A stretch of 49,676 nucleotides of DNA from Nitrospiria bacterium. GTDB taxonomy: Bacteria; Nitrospirota; Nitrospiria; DASWJH01. The position numbers were made by a program, and so were the translations under genes. The stretch spans positions 1-49,676 of the forward strand of contig DASWJH010000108.1 in the NCBI GenBank assembly GCA_036397255.1. The letters run 5' to 3'. This document shows positions 18,359 through 27,706 of this stretch, piece after piece (the stretch's first letter is position 1; the number at the start of each line of letters is the position of its first letter). The notes below the pieces were generated by a model that made no database searches, was not told where the DNA came from, and saw only the letters and a list, made by a program, of their open reading frames with translations.

Positions 18359-19480
18359 TTAGAAATAACCAATCAGATCGACCTGAAGGCGGTCAATATC
18401 ATCCTTGGGTTCTGAAAGGGCTTCTGTTGAAAAAAATTTCACCTGGGTTTTTAAAAAATCAAAAATACGGTAAGCTCCCCATACAATGTGCCCCTTTCGG
18501 TTTAGACCTCCATCACCGAAATCGGAATCGGATATATCGGCTAAAGTTGCATCTGTTTCTACACGCTTAAAAAAATAAGCAACCTCCCAGTCTTTTGCTT
18601 TTTTGGCTTTTCCAAGAATAACGCCAACCTGATATCCGTCATTACCGGTTCCAGTTCCGGCCGCGTTCACGGTATCTGTTAAATTTTTGATATAATCACC
18701 TCCAACACTGACCGGTAAACCACCTATTTTTGTTTTAACCACACCGGTGACATCCAGGGTGCGGTATTCATTGATTAGTACGCCGCTTCCGTCCCTTGAA
18801 TTTCCATCCAAGGTGCTTGCCTGGCTTAGGGTACTTTGGGTGGCGTTATCCGTTACATAGTAAGCAATAGCCAATGTGGCCTCCGTATTCTCTACAAGAT
18901 CAAGGGTGAGGCCGACTTGTTGACCGAACATCCACTGATCCTTGTTGGACCCGGAATCCTCATCCAGAACAAATTGGCCCAAATTCACAAAAATCTCACT
19001 TCCGATGGGAAAAGAAAAGCTTTCAGAAAACCCTTCGGGATTAACATCCGAATCCCAGACAATGTCCGTTGAATAGAAGGTAAAGAAAGGAATGGCCATT
19101 TTTCCTCCGGTGAGTTTCAACCATTCGGTGTTAGCCCCTTTCCAGGATAGGTAGGCTCTGTCCAGAAAGATATCCTTTGATGAGAAAAGGTTGTCAAAGG
19201 TCTGATTGGTAGAGGTTTGATCAGCGCTGCCACTGGCAATGCGGATTCCAGCCGTGAAATCACTTATTTTAAATTTGGTTTCCACCCGGAGCCTTAGCCG
19301 TTGACGATGGCGATCCTGATCGGGATTTTTCCAAAAGGACTCATGTCTAAGGCGAAGATCCCCTTTCAGTTTTATTTCATCAACGAAATCGGAGAATTTT
19401 AAATCGGTTGCCCCAAGCACTGGAATATGGACAATGCCCAGAGCCAATAATGTCATTAACATTGAAATTTTTCTCTTCAT
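18359..19480 (-). CDS. putative porin, possibly phosphate-linked
   Basis: 373 residues. The signal peptide ends near residue 23 (VLG-ATD). The mature part is beta-rich, with a KLKGDLRLRHESFW strand early on and a C-terminal DRLQVDLIGYF ending in the aromatic barrel signature. It resembles the Porin_5-like 'putative porin' family. Its stop is seven bases from the Pho box of pstS, so it lies just upstream of the pst operon on the same strand. A role in phosphate passage across the outer membrane is inferred from position only. A GGAG ribosome site precedes the ATG. Confidence 0.75.
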   Translation of the reverse strand: MKRKISMLMTLLALGIVHIPVLGATDLKFSDFVDEIKLKGDLRLRHESFWKNPDQDRHRQRLRLRVETKFKISDFTAGIRIASGSADQTSTNQTFDNLFSSKDIFLDRAYLSWKGANTEWLKLTGGKMAIPFFTFYSTDIVWDSDVNPEGFSESFSFPIGSEIFVNLGQFVLDEDSGSNKDQWMFGQQVGLTLDLVENTEATLAIAYYVTDNATQSTLSQASTLDGNSRDGSGVLINEYRTLDVTGVVKTKIGGLPVSVGGDYIKNLTDTVNAAGTGTGNDGYQVGVILGKAKKAKDWEVAYFFKRVETDATLADISDSDFGDGGLNRKGHIVWGAYRIFDFLKTQVKFFSTEALSEPKDDIDRLQVDLIGYF

Positions 19481-19917
19481 TGATCTTTGTCTCCTTTTTA
19501 TTTTTTTAATTTCATTAAATGGAGAGTCCTTTAAATCTCGCCTAAAATAAAGATAGAGGGAAACCTAAAGGACTCCTTTATCCTATGGCTCGGTCTACCT
19601 CTTTTTTAATCTCTTTCATTAAATGAAGCGGGGTTTTAATAGGATCTTTTTTTATGAGAGGTTGAAAAATTTTGGTTTTTCTTCCCATTTTGCCTTTCCT
19701 TTCCTGACTACCGGGTTTTGTCATGGTTCCGTTAGTTTTTTTTACGATAGGTACCCTATCAGGGGAATGTTAAACATCCATCACAACCAAGTTAAATCTG
19801 TGTAAAAAAAAGGAGGGCAGGTTCAGTTTTTTCTTAAAAGGAATGATTAAATGGAATTTTTTTATTGCAATGGAAGGAACTAAGATTTTAAATGGGGGAA
19901 GGGATTAATAGAAAATA
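19481..19917. other. 437-bp gap upstream of the porin gene
   Basis: No credible gene. It contains a 10-bp inverted repeat, GAGTCCTTTA (19524-19533) and its complement (19566-19575), which would fall in the porin mRNA leader, plus several T runs. A 60-codon frame at 19623-19805 lacks a ribosome site and a recognisable product. I found no Pho-box-like phased repeat here. Confidence 0.5.
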
Positions 19918-22602
19918 TCAAGTCAGTTTCGGTGGTTTGTGATGCCCGCAATACTCTCCGCATTGTTGAATGAGTTTTGCGACCAGTCCGGTCCAACCGG
20001 TTTGATGACTGGCACCGAGTCCTTGGCCTTGATCGCCATGAAAATGTTCATAAAATAGAATATGGTCCCTCCAATGAGGGTTGTCATGAAAAGGGAAGTT
20101 TTCTCCATTAATGGGGCGGTTCCCATTTTGGTTTTTAAGAAAAAGCCGTATCATTCGGTGGGAAATTTCAGTAGAAACCTCCCAAAGATTGACCTCATGC
20201 CCTGAACCCGTTGGACATTCCACTTTGAAATCATTTCCCAGATAAAAATGGAATTTCTGGAGTGCCTCCAAAAGGAGAAAATTAACCGGAAACCAGACGG
20301 GACCACGCCAATTTGAGTTTCCCCCAAATAGGGAACCTTTGGATTCGCCGGGTTCATATTGAACCTCGTGGGAGTGTCCGTTTACTTTTAAAACAAACGG
20401 GTTTTTTTCGTGATATTTGGAAAGAGATCGTATTCCAAAGGGACTCAAAAATTCTTCCTCGTCTAGGATTTTATGCAACAGGCGACGTAGGTTTTCAGGA
20501 TTCACCACCGAAAGGATGCGGCGCTTTCCGACTCCGGGTTTTTCCATACTTGCCACATTGCGGGAAAGGTCAGGGCGGTTGGTAATGAACCATTCTAGGC
20601 GTCTTTTAAAGCCTGGCAGAGATTCAATCAATTCGGGTTCCAGGGTTTCAATCGCAAAAAGAGGAATGATTCCGACCATTGAACGGACTTTTAGAGGAAG
20701 GGTGGATCCATCGGGGAGTTGGAGGACATCATAAAAAAACCCGTCTTCCTCATTCCATAGGCCGGTTTGAAGTTCTTTGAAATGGTTCATGGCATTGGCG
20801 ATATATAAAAAGTGCTCGAAAAATTTACTGGCAATATCTTCATAGCATGGGTTTTCCTTCGCCAGTTCAAGGGCAATTCGCAGCATGTGAAGACTGTAAC
20901 AGGCCATCCAGCTGGTTCCATCGGATTGTTCCAGGTGTCCCCCTGTAGGAAGGGCTTCATTCCGGTCAAAGACGGAGATGTTATCCAATCCCAGAAATCC
21001 CCCTTGAAAGATATTTTTTCCATCGGTGTCTTTTCGATTGATCCACCAGGTAAAATTCAGGAGAAGTTTCTGAAATACCCGTTCTAAAAAGACCCGGTCA
21101 CCCTTTCCCCGCTGTTTTTTTTCAATTTTGTATACCCGCCACGCCGCCCAGGCATGCACCGGCGGGTTGGCATTTCCAAAACCCCATTCGTAAGCAGGAA
21201 TTTGACCATTGGGATGCATGTACCATTCCCGTGTGAGAAGGAGCAGTTGTTTTTTGGCAAAGTCCGGATCAATCAAAGCAAAGGGAATGACGTGAAAAGC
21301 AAGGTCCCACGAGGCAAACCAGGGATATTCCCATTTATCTGGCAGGGAAAGAATATCCTCATTATACAGGTGGGGCCAACCCTTGTTACGTCCTTTTTTT
21401 CGACTGCCCGGTGGCTCGGGTTCTTTGGAATCACCCTTTAACCAATCCTCCACGATGTAGTGATAAAACTGCTTGTTCCACAACATGCCCGAAAAAGCTT
21501 GCCTTTGGATCATCCGCATTTCTTTTGTTAGGGTGTCAGAGGTTAAGCCTTCGTAGAAACCATTGGCTTCTTTTTTCCTTTTTTGAATGAGGGTAGAAAA
21601 AGATTTACCGAACGGTGAAATGCCATCCGTCAGATTGGTTAAACGAAGCCGTATGATTTTGGGTTTCCCGGGATCTGTTTTTAACCTGTAATAGGCGCCG
21701 GCTTTGGTTCCGATCCCTTGGGGATTAATGACTTCCTGTTTTCCATCGATCACATAATGATGAAAAGCATCTTTGGTGTAAAGGGAGCGGTTGGGTGTTC
21801 CAAAAAGATGTTGGAAGTTTGTTTCATTTTCGGTGAAAAGCAATCGGTTTGCTTCTTCACAAAATAAGGTCTGCTTCCCTAGGGTAGGGTGGTCTGTGTG
21901 TATGGTTTTCCATTTTTTCCTGTTTGAAATGTCCTTTAGATTTGGTTTAGAAGAACCGTTCCATGACCAGGTATTTCGAAACCACAAGGTAGGGAGAAGG
22001 TGTAGCTCGGCTTCCTGGGGACCCCGGTTGTTCACCGTAATCTGGATCAGAAGGTCATCGGGGGTCTTTTTTGCATATTCAATTAAAATATCCCAGTATC
22101 GGCTTTGTTCAAAAATCCCGGTATCCATCAATTCCCATTCCGGATCCGATCGATTTCTTTTTTGATTTTCGTGAAGGAGTTGGGAGTAAGGAAAGGCTTG
22201 GTGGGGATATTTATATAGATATTTCATGTAAGCGTGTGTGGGGGTGTTGTCCAAATAAAAATAGTATTCTTTGATATCCTCCCCGTGATTGCCCTCATGA
22301 CCTCCCACTCCATAAAGTCTTTCTTTTAGAATCGGATCCTTCCCGTTCCAAAAGGCCAGAGCAAAACAGAGCCGTTGGTGGTTATCGGATATGCCCCCAA
22401 TGCCATCCTCGCCCCAGCGGTATGCTCTGAACCGGGCCTGTTCAAAAGGAAAATGGTTCCAGGCATCGCCGTTGGGGCTGTAATCCTCCCGAACCGTTCC
22501 CCATTGCCGTTCACTCAGGTAGGGACCCCACCGGTGCCAATGGGCTTTGAGGGTTCGATTTTCCTTAAGACGGAGGGCTTCTGGCGTCAGAGGTTTTTTC
22601 AT
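19918..22602 (-). CDS. GH63-like glucosidase (MGH1-type glycoside hydrolase)
   Basis: 894 residues without a signal peptide, so cytosolic. The N-terminal half is a beta-rich domain (WGTVREDYSPNGDAWNHFPF, RAYRWGEDGIGG). The C-terminal half is an (alpha/alpha)6 barrel with WEYPWFASWDLAFHVIPFAL, a GGHLEQSDGTSWM segment and SHQTGWTGLVAKLIQ near the end. These are hallmarks of bacterial proteins related to mannosyl-oligosaccharide glucosidase (GH63). The substrate is unknown; glucosylated compatible solutes or storage glycans are possible. It starts 38 bases after arsC on the same strand. Confidence 0.85.
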   Translation of the reverse strand: MKKPLTPEALRLKENRTLKAHWHRWGPYLSERQWGTVREDYSPNGDAWNHFPFEQARFRAYRWGEDGIGGISDNHQRLCFALAFWNGKDPILKERLYGVGGHEGNHGEDIKEYYFYLDNTPTHAYMKYLYKYPHQAFPYSQLLHENQKRNRSDPEWELMDTGIFEQSRYWDILIEYAKKTPDDLLIQITVNNRGPQEAELHLLPTLWFRNTWSWNGSSKPNLKDISNRKKWKTIHTDHPTLGKQTLFCEEANRLLFTENETNFQHLFGTPNRSLYTKDAFHHYVIDGKQEVINPQGIGTKAGAYYRLKTDPGKPKIIRLRLTNLTDGISPFGKSFSTLIQKRKKEANGFYEGLTSDTLTKEMRMIQRQAFSGMLWNKQFYHYIVEDWLKGDSKEPEPPGSRKKGRNKGWPHLYNEDILSLPDKWEYPWFASWDLAFHVIPFALIDPDFAKKQLLLLTREWYMHPNGQIPAYEWGFGNANPPVHAWAAWRVYKIEKKQRGKGDRVFLERVFQKLLLNFTWWINRKDTDGKNIFQGGFLGLDNISVFDRNEALPTGGHLEQSDGTSWMACYSLHMLRIALELAKENPCYEDIASKFFEHFLYIANAMNHFKELQTGLWNEEDGFFYDVLQLPDGSTLPLKVRSMVGIIPLFAIETLEPELIESLPGFKRRLEWFITNRPDLSRNVASMEKPGVGKRRILSVVNPENLRRLLHKILDEEEFLSPFGIRSLSKYHEKNPFVLKVNGHSHEVQYEPGESKGSLFGGNSNWRGPVWFPVNFLLLEALQKFHFYLGNDFKVECPTGSGHEVNLWEVSTEISHRMIRLFLKNQNGNRPINGENFPFHDNPHWRDHILFYEHFHGDQGQGLGASHQTGWTGLVAKLIQQCGEYCGHHKPPKLT

Positions 22603-22640
22603 CCTGTTTTGAGTTTATAAACGGAGCAATATTTCCAATT

Positions 22641-23084
22641 TCAGGTGATCGTCCCCGGGTTTGAAATCATTTTTTGGATAAAGGGAACCATCAGGGAATG
22701 AAGATCACTTCGAGCTTGCCGAAAGGCTTCCCTGATTTCCTGTTGGGACCCTTTGGCCTGGGCGGGATCCTCCAAAGGCCAGTGTTCTTTGCGTATCTTT
22801 GGGGGGGTTGCTGGGCAATGGGATTCCGCATTTGAACAAACGGTGATGATCACATCCATTTCCAATAGAAAGGAAAGCTCTATTTTTTTTGATGTTTGGG
22901 AACGGATATTGATGCCCATTTCATCCATCACTTCAATGGCCATGGGGTGGATTCCCTTTGGGTTCAAGCCTGCACTGGACACTTCGAGGATTCCCTTGCT
23001 CAAGTCTCTGGCCAATCCTTCGGCCATCTGGCTTCGGGCCGAATTCCCCGTGCATAAAAAAAGAACTTTTTTGGGTTTGCCCAT
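22641..23084 (-). CDS. arsC: arsenate reductase, thioredoxin-coupled, LMW-phosphatase fold
   Basis: 147 residues from the ATG at 23084; an upstream extension of the frame would run into uppP. The P-loop FLCTGNSARSQMAEG holds Cys11 and Arg17 (CX5R). Cys83 and Cys90 (TVCSNAESHC) are spaced as in thioredoxin-coupled ArsC, where a disulfide cascade follows arsenate reduction. A low-molecular-weight phosphatase role is less likely because of these extra cysteines. It lies last in the phoB-phoR-uppP run. Arsenate enters through phosphate transporters, so the company makes sense. No ars pump gene is in the window. Confidence 0.88.
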   Translation of the reverse strand: MGKPKKVLFLCTGNSARSQMAEGLARDLSKGILEVSSAGLNPKGIHPMAIEVMDEMGINIRSQTSKKIELSFLLEMDVIITVCSNAESHCPATPPKIRKEHWPLEDPAQAKGSQQEIREAFRQARSDLHSLMVPFIQKMISNPGTIT

Positions 23085-23106
23085 AGAGGAGTCAAAAGAA
23101 AGTTTT

Positions 23107-23916
23107 TTAAAATTTAAAAAAACCTGACCAAAAAATAAATAGAATAAAACATCCAAATACAATTCTGTAATAACCAAAAGGCTTAAAAGAATGCCGTTTA
23201 ATAAAAGCAAGAAATAAAGCGATCACCCCCCAAGCCGTTACAAAGGCGGCCCCCAGGCCCAAAAGCATTATCCCCAGACTTTCATCGGTGATCAAAGCTC
23301 TGTTTTTAAAGGCATCGTATAATGTGGCGGCAAACATCGTGGGAAGGGCGAGGAAAAAAGAAAATTCCGCTGAGGTCTTTCGATCCATCCCGACCACCAG
23401 CCCTCCCATGATGGTTGCCCCTGCACGGGAGACCCCGGGAAAAAGGGCAAGGCATTGGGCCAAACCCACGTAAAAGGCAGTTTTAAAATTAATCCCTTCC
23501 AGTTGGCTAATATGGCTTGTCTTCTTTTTTGATTCGATGATTAAAATAGCGAATCCTCCGATTACGAGTGCAATTCCAACGGTAATGGGGTTGAAGAGAT
23601 AAACTTTAATGGCCCCATGGGCGATTAATCCCACAAAGGCTGCCGGGAGAAATGCCAATCCGATTGCGGTGACAAAGGTCCGTGCCGTAGGATCAATTGG
23701 GAGGCGAAAAAAAAGATCGGATATCTGAACCCAAAAATAGACCACCACCGCCAAAATGGCCCCTAACTGGATAGCAATTTCAAACGTTTTTGCAAAGTCT
23801 CCTGTAAACCCTAAAAAATGGCCGGCAATAATGAGATGTCCCGTTGAAGAAACTGGCAAAAATTCTGTCAGACCTTCAATGATTCCCATCAGAACTGAGA
23901 CCCACCAAACCGGCAT
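23107..23916 (-). CDS. uppP: undecaprenyl-diphosphatase UppP/BacA
   Basis: 269 residues with about seven to eight membrane segments. The active-site motifs GLTEFLPVSSTGHLII (near residue 15) and PGVSRAGATIMGGL are intact. It recycles undecaprenyl diphosphate to the monophosphate carrier for peptidoglycan and polysaccharide synthesis, releasing phosphate, and gives bacitracin resistance. The start overlaps the phoR stop by one base (TAATG), so it is coupled to the two-component genes. Confidence 0.95.
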   Translation of the reverse strand: MPVWWVSVLMGIIEGLTEFLPVSSTGHLIIAGHFLGFTGDFAKTFEIAIQLGAILAVVVYFWVQISDLFFRLPIDPTARTFVTAIGLAFLPAAFVGLIAHGAIKVYLFNPITVGIALVIGGFAILIIESKKKTSHISQLEGINFKTAFYVGLAQCLALFPGVSRAGATIMGGLVVGMDRKTSAEFSFFLALPTMFAATLYDAFKNRALITDESLGIMLLGLGAAFVTAWGVIALFLAFIKRHSFKPFGYYRIVFGCFILFIFWSGFFKF

Positions 23917-25325
23917 TACGATTCCCCGTTTCCTTTTCTTTTGGGAATCCGAACGGTGAAGGTGGATCCCTTCCCAGGTTGGCTTTGAACCGTCACGGAA
24001 CCACCGTGGGTTTCTACAATATGCTTTACGATGGAAAGGCCTAGTCCGGTTCCACCCATTTCTCGCGATCGGGCCCGATCCACACGGTAAAAACGTTCAA
24101 AAATTCGAGAAAGATCTTTTTTGGGAACCCCAGGCCCCGAATCGGAAACTGAAATTTCCGTGGCGAAATCGGTTTCCAAAGCCCCCAATGTTATTTTTCC
24201 CCCTGCAGGGGTGTATTTCACGGCATTGTCTAGAAGGTTTGTGACCACCAGCGTCATTTTTTCTAGATCCCCTTGGATCGGATGGATCGGCTGGGAAATG
24301 TGGATGGACAGGTGTTGATCCTTTTTTTCCGCCAGGGGTTTTAGGATGGAGGAGACTTTTTCAAAAAGTTCCGGCACCTGGATTTCATTTTTGACCCATT
24401 GGTATTTTCCGGATTCAATTTGTGAAAGAGCCAATAGATCCGAAATGATATTATTCAAACGATCCGCATGTTTTTCGATGATTTTTAGAAACTCGGTGCA
24501 TTGAGTGGGATTTTCCTTTGCCCCATCCAAAAGGGCTTCAATATATCCTTTAATAGAGGCCATGGGGGTGCGGAGTTCATGAGACACATTGGCGACGAAA
24601 TCTTTCCTGACCCTTTCAAGGGTTTTTAATGGGGTGACATCATGGAAAACAAAAGCCGCTGCGATCTCTTGTTCATCGGCGTTTTTTGCGGTAGAGGCCT
24701 GAACAAAAAAAATCTTTTCTTCCGGGGCGGGAATGGCGATTTCCTCCGATGGATTGGTTTTGGACTCCAAAGTGCGTTGAATAAATTCGTTCAGGCGATG
24801 ATGCCGAATAACCTCTATAAAAGGCCGGCCTTTGGTCTCCTGTCGTGAAAGGCCAAACATTTTTTCCATTGCGGTATTGGTCAATAGAATTTGTCCTTGC
24901 CGGTCCAGAACCAGAACTCCCTCAACCATTCCGGTTAATAGGGCGGAAAGATGGGTCCGGTCCTCGGAAAGCTGAAAAACCTGTGTTTCAATCGACACCG
25001 CCATTTGATCGATGGAATCGGCCAGTTCTCCCGTCTCTTCATGAACATTGAGGGGTAACCTTTGCCCAAAATTTCCCTTGGACAACCGGGTGGCAAGGCC
25101 TTCAATCTCCGAAAGGGCGTTTTGAAATTTCCGGATCCAGGGATAACACAGAAGGAGTGTGAACACCAATGCGCTTGAGGAGGCCAAGAGGAAGGTTAAC
25201 TTCGAGCGGGGTCCCTCAGTAAGGTGGGTTGGAAGGAAAAGCAGAATGAGGAAATTTATTGCCAGGGTGGTGACGATGATAAAAAAGAAAGCCGTAATAA
25301 ACTTCCACTGAATGGAGAATTTCAA
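23916..25325 (-). CDS. phoR: phosphate-regulon-type sensor histidine kinase
   Basis: 469 residues. Two membrane segments (about 9-31 and 44-62) are separated by only a dozen residues, so there is almost no periplasmic sensor, as in PhoR. HAMP (62-115) and PAS (125-232) follow, then the dimerisation domain with phospho-accepting His249 in VSHELRTPMASIKG. The ATPase domain has NLLDNAVKYTP, SDSGPGVP and GGTGLGLSIVKH. The TTG start at 25325 follows GGAGGAGGAG and overlaps the phoB stop. PhoR-like kinases are thought to sense phosphate through PstB/PhoU rather than directly. Confidence 0.88.
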   Translation of the reverse strand: MKFSIQWKFITAFFFIIVTTLAINFLILLFLPTHLTEGPRSKLTFLLASSSALVFTLLLCYPWIRKFQNALSEIEGLATRLSKGNFGQRLPLNVHEETGELADSIDQMAVSIETQVFQLSEDRTHLSALLTGMVEGVLVLDRQGQILLTNTAMEKMFGLSRQETKGRPFIEVIRHHRLNEFIQRTLESKTNPSEEIAIPAPEEKIFFVQASTAKNADEQEIAAAFVFHDVTPLKTLERVRKDFVANVSHELRTPMASIKGYIEALLDGAKENPTQCTEFLKIIEKHADRLNNIISDLLALSQIESGKYQWVKNEIQVPELFEKVSSILKPLAEKKDQHLSIHISQPIHPIQGDLEKMTLVVTNLLDNAVKYTPAGGKITLGALETDFATEISVSDSGPGVPKKDLSRIFERFYRVDRARSREMGGTGLGLSIVKHIVETHGGSVTVQSQPGKGSTFTVRIPKRKGNGES

Positions 25326-26017
25326 ATGGTTGGCTCCTCCTCCTTGAGCTTATAGCCATAGGGTTTAACGGTGAGGATGGCTTTGGCCAAGATGGGGATT
25401 TTTTCTCTCAACCGACGGATATGAACATCCACGGTTCGCGTGGTTCCATAATAGTCGTATCCCCAGATATTGTTGAGTAATATGTCACGGGTTAAAACCC
25501 TTCCTTTGCCCTTCAACAGTTCAAGAAGAAGATTAAATTCCTTTGCCGTGAGCGGGACCTCTTTTCCTTGAAATTTCACCTCATGGCTGGACACATTTAA
25601 AACCATATTTTGATAAGTGAATTGTAATGGGGTGGTTTCTTGCCGTTCCATTCTTCGGGTCAGTGCCCGGACCCGGGCGACCAGTTCCTTTGGGCTAAAC
25701 GGTTTGGTCATGTAATCATCGGCCCCCAGTTCAAGGCCGACCACTTTATCGGTTTCTTCTCCTTTTGCGGTGAGGATCATGATGGGCAGATGACGGGTAT
25801 GGGCACCCGTTCGGAGTCTCCTACAGATTTCCAGGCCGTCCATACCGGGAAGCATGAGATCTAAAATGATTAAGTCCGGATTTTCGGTTTGGGCGGTTTT
25901 TAACCCTGTGGGTCCTTCCGTTGCCAAGAGTGTTTTGTATCCTTCTTTTTCTAGGTAGTGAACGAGTAGTTGGGCTAAATCCCTCTCATCCTCAATAATT
26001 AAAATTTTTTTTGCCAT
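25322..26017 (-). CDS. phoB: PhoB-type response regulator
   Basis: 231 residues. The receiver domain has an acidic pocket at IIEDE and phospho-acceptor Asp53 (LDLMLPGMDG), with the switch lysine in MTKPFSPKELVAR. The C-terminal winged-helix domain of the OmpR/PhoB class ends GYDYYGTTRTVDVHIRRLRE...GYKL. It is the natural binder of the Pho box upstream of pstS. It begins nine bases after the propeller lipoprotein and overlaps phoR. Confidence 0.9.
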   Translation of the reverse strand: MAKKILIIEDERDLAQLLVHYLEKEGYKTLLATEGPTGLKTAQTENPDLIILDLMLPGMDGLEICRRLRTGAHTRHLPIMILTAKGEETDKVVGLELGADDYMTKPFSPKELVARVRALTRRMERQETTPLQFTYQNMVLNVSSHEVKFQGKEVPLTAKEFNLLLELLKGKGRVLTRDILLNNIWGYDYYGTTRTVDVHIRRLREKIPILAKAILTVKPYGYKLKEEEPTI

Positions 26018-26026
26018 CGTCCTTAA

Positions 26027-27211
26027 TCAGTTCATTTGAAGGCGGTTGAGCCCTTTCCATGTTCCGATCCACTTTTCCTTTTTGTTGAATGCAAAGGAAA
26101 ATACATTGTTATCCATCAAGCCATCTTGAGTTGTCAAGGTGTGCCACTGTTTTCCATCGTACCAGCTAACCCCTCCATCGGTTCCAGCCCAGAGGTTTCC
26201 TTCGTGATCCATGGAAAGCGCATGAATAAAATTTCCTCCCAGCCCCTCGTTCCGAGTGTAAGTTGTCCAGGTGGATCCGTCAAACCGGGTGAGTCCTGCT
26301 CCCCATGTTCCAAACCATTTATGATGGTTTTGGTCAATGGCAATGGCAAGCACATAGTTAGGGTTGGGTTCTCCCACTTTTTTTTCACTTTGGGCGTGAT
26401 GGGAAGTGTTGGGCCGGAATAGATTGGCGGTGCCCAAACGCGTGGGGTCAGCTCCTAAACCGTCCTGATGGGAGTAGCTTTCCCAAGATGAGCCATCGAA
26501 TCGTGTGACGCCTCCTTCGGTTCCGAACCATAAAATATGATCCCCCTCCCAAGCAATGGAATAAACCCATTTGTCCGCTAGACCGGCTTCCTCGGAATAG
26601 GTCGTAAAACGGTTGCCGTCAAACCGGCTGGCTCCTTCCCATGTGGCAACCCACATTTCTCCTTTGGATCCAAAAACCATGTCATAGACCCAAAGGTCTC
26701 CCAGGCCTTCCCCCGGTGTGTAGATCATCCATGTGGGTCCATAGATGGTGGACCCTGCACCATAGGGCGTAAACGTTGTCCACTGTTTTCCATCGAATTT
26801 GGAAAGTCCTCCACCATAGGTTGCCACCCATTTATTTCCCTCCGGGTCAATTTTTATTTTATAAATGCCACGGGCGAGAAAGCCGGCCTGTGTGTTTGAA
26901 ATGGTGTAAATTTGGTGTCTGTCCTGTGTCCGGGTATCGTATTTTATGATTCCAGAAGGCAGGCCCATCCATAGAAAAGGGCCATCCAAGGCAAGGGTTT
27001 TTACATTTTGCCCGGTTTCAAAAGTCGTCCACTGAAGTTGTTTTCCTGTTGGCCTGGTGGGGGAAGGTATATTTTTTTTCTCCGGGGAAAAAGGGGCAGA
27101 AGGTCCCTCCGATGTGCATCCTTGAGCCAAAAAAACCAACGTGACCATTGAGAAAACACGGATAATAAAATTGAAATGAAAGATTTGGAAATATGGTTGA
27201 TTTTTCAACAC
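26027..27211 (-). CDS. lipoprotein with a two-component-regulator propeller domain
   Basis: 394 residues if the GTG at 27211 is used; an ATG at 27148 would also keep the lipobox. The signal ends in LAQGC with Cys32, so it is a lipoprotein. The rest is about seven or eight repeats of the 'regulator propeller' type, each with W-x-G-T-x-x-G-x-x-x-F-D-G and W-x-x-Y/F, for example NHKWFGTWGAGLTRFDGSTW. In hybrid sensors such propellers form the periplasmic sensing part; here the propeller is a separate protein directly before phoB and phoR. A sensing role for it is inference. Neither possible start has a clear ribosome site. Confidence 0.75.
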   Translation of the reverse strand: MLKNQPYFQIFHFNFIIRVFSMVTLVFLAQGCTSEGPSAPFSPEKKNIPSPTRPTGKQLQWTTFETGQNVKTLALDGPFLWMGLPSGIIKYDTRTQDRHQIYTISNTQAGFLARGIYKIKIDPEGNKWVATYGGGLSKFDGKQWTTFTPYGAGSTIYGPTWMIYTPGEGLGDLWVYDMVFGSKGEMWVATWEGASRFDGNRFTTYSEEAGLADKWVYSIAWEGDHILWFGTEGGVTRFDGSSWESYSHQDGLGADPTRLGTANLFRPNTSHHAQSEKKVGEPNPNYVLAIAIDQNHHKWFGTWGAGLTRFDGSTWTTYTRNEGLGGNFIHALSMDHEGNLWAGTDGGVSWYDGKQWHTLTTQDGLMDNNVFSFAFNKKEKWIGTWKGLNRLQMN

Positions 27212-27229
27212 ATTTTCAACCGTTATCTG

Positions 27230-27258
27230 TTGACAAGGTATGGTAATCTTGTTAGTAT
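27230..27258 (+). promoter_or_regulatory. sigma-70 promoter for the tRNA pair
   Basis: TTGACA at 27230-27235 and TAGTAT at 27253-27258 with a 17-base spacer, 60 bases before tRNA-Val. It diverges from the propeller-lipoprotein gene. Confidence 0.65.
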
Positions 27259-27317
27259 TCTAGCCCGTTCCCCTTGTATTTACAAGAAGAAAGGATTGAT
27301 GCCCGAGTTTAGAGAAC

Positions 27318-27393
27318 GGGCGGATAGCTCAGCTGGGAGAGCGTCGGCCTTACAAGCCGAAGGTCACAGGTTCGAGCCCTGTTCCGCCTACCA
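27318..27393 (+). tRNA. tRNA-Val (anticodon TAC)
   Basis: 76 bases with encoded CCA. Acceptor GGGCGGA pairs with TCCGCCT (one G-U pair at the end). The anticodon loop CTTACAA gives TAC, reading GTA, and the T arm has GGTTCGAGCC. Confidence 0.95.
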
Positions 27394-27486
27394 TCAGTAT
27401 TAATAATTTCCCGCCCATGGGCCAAACTCATTTCAAATGCCCGGGTGGAACCAAAAAGCAGTTGAATAAAAGTGTACACAATGTGC

Positions 27487-27563
<77 letters not shown>

Positions 27564-27706
27564 AAATTGAGAGAATTTTAAAAAATCAACGAGCCATTTT
27601 TTTTCTGCGCCCACTCCCCCTACCAAAATGCATTATGAGGTTTTATCGCCTTGATCGGGGGGATGGGCGCTTTGTCCATGAGCGCGGAGGAAAGGGTTAA
27701 AGGGGT

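Noticed and set aside
19524-19575. Cyclic-di-GMP or other riboswitch in the porin leader
   Set aside because: Only one 10-bp inverted repeat is present; the conserved riboswitch core bases were not found.
19623-19805. 60-codon frame upstream of the porin gene
   Set aside because: No ribosome site, Phe-rich low-complexity translation, and opposite to the likely porin leader.
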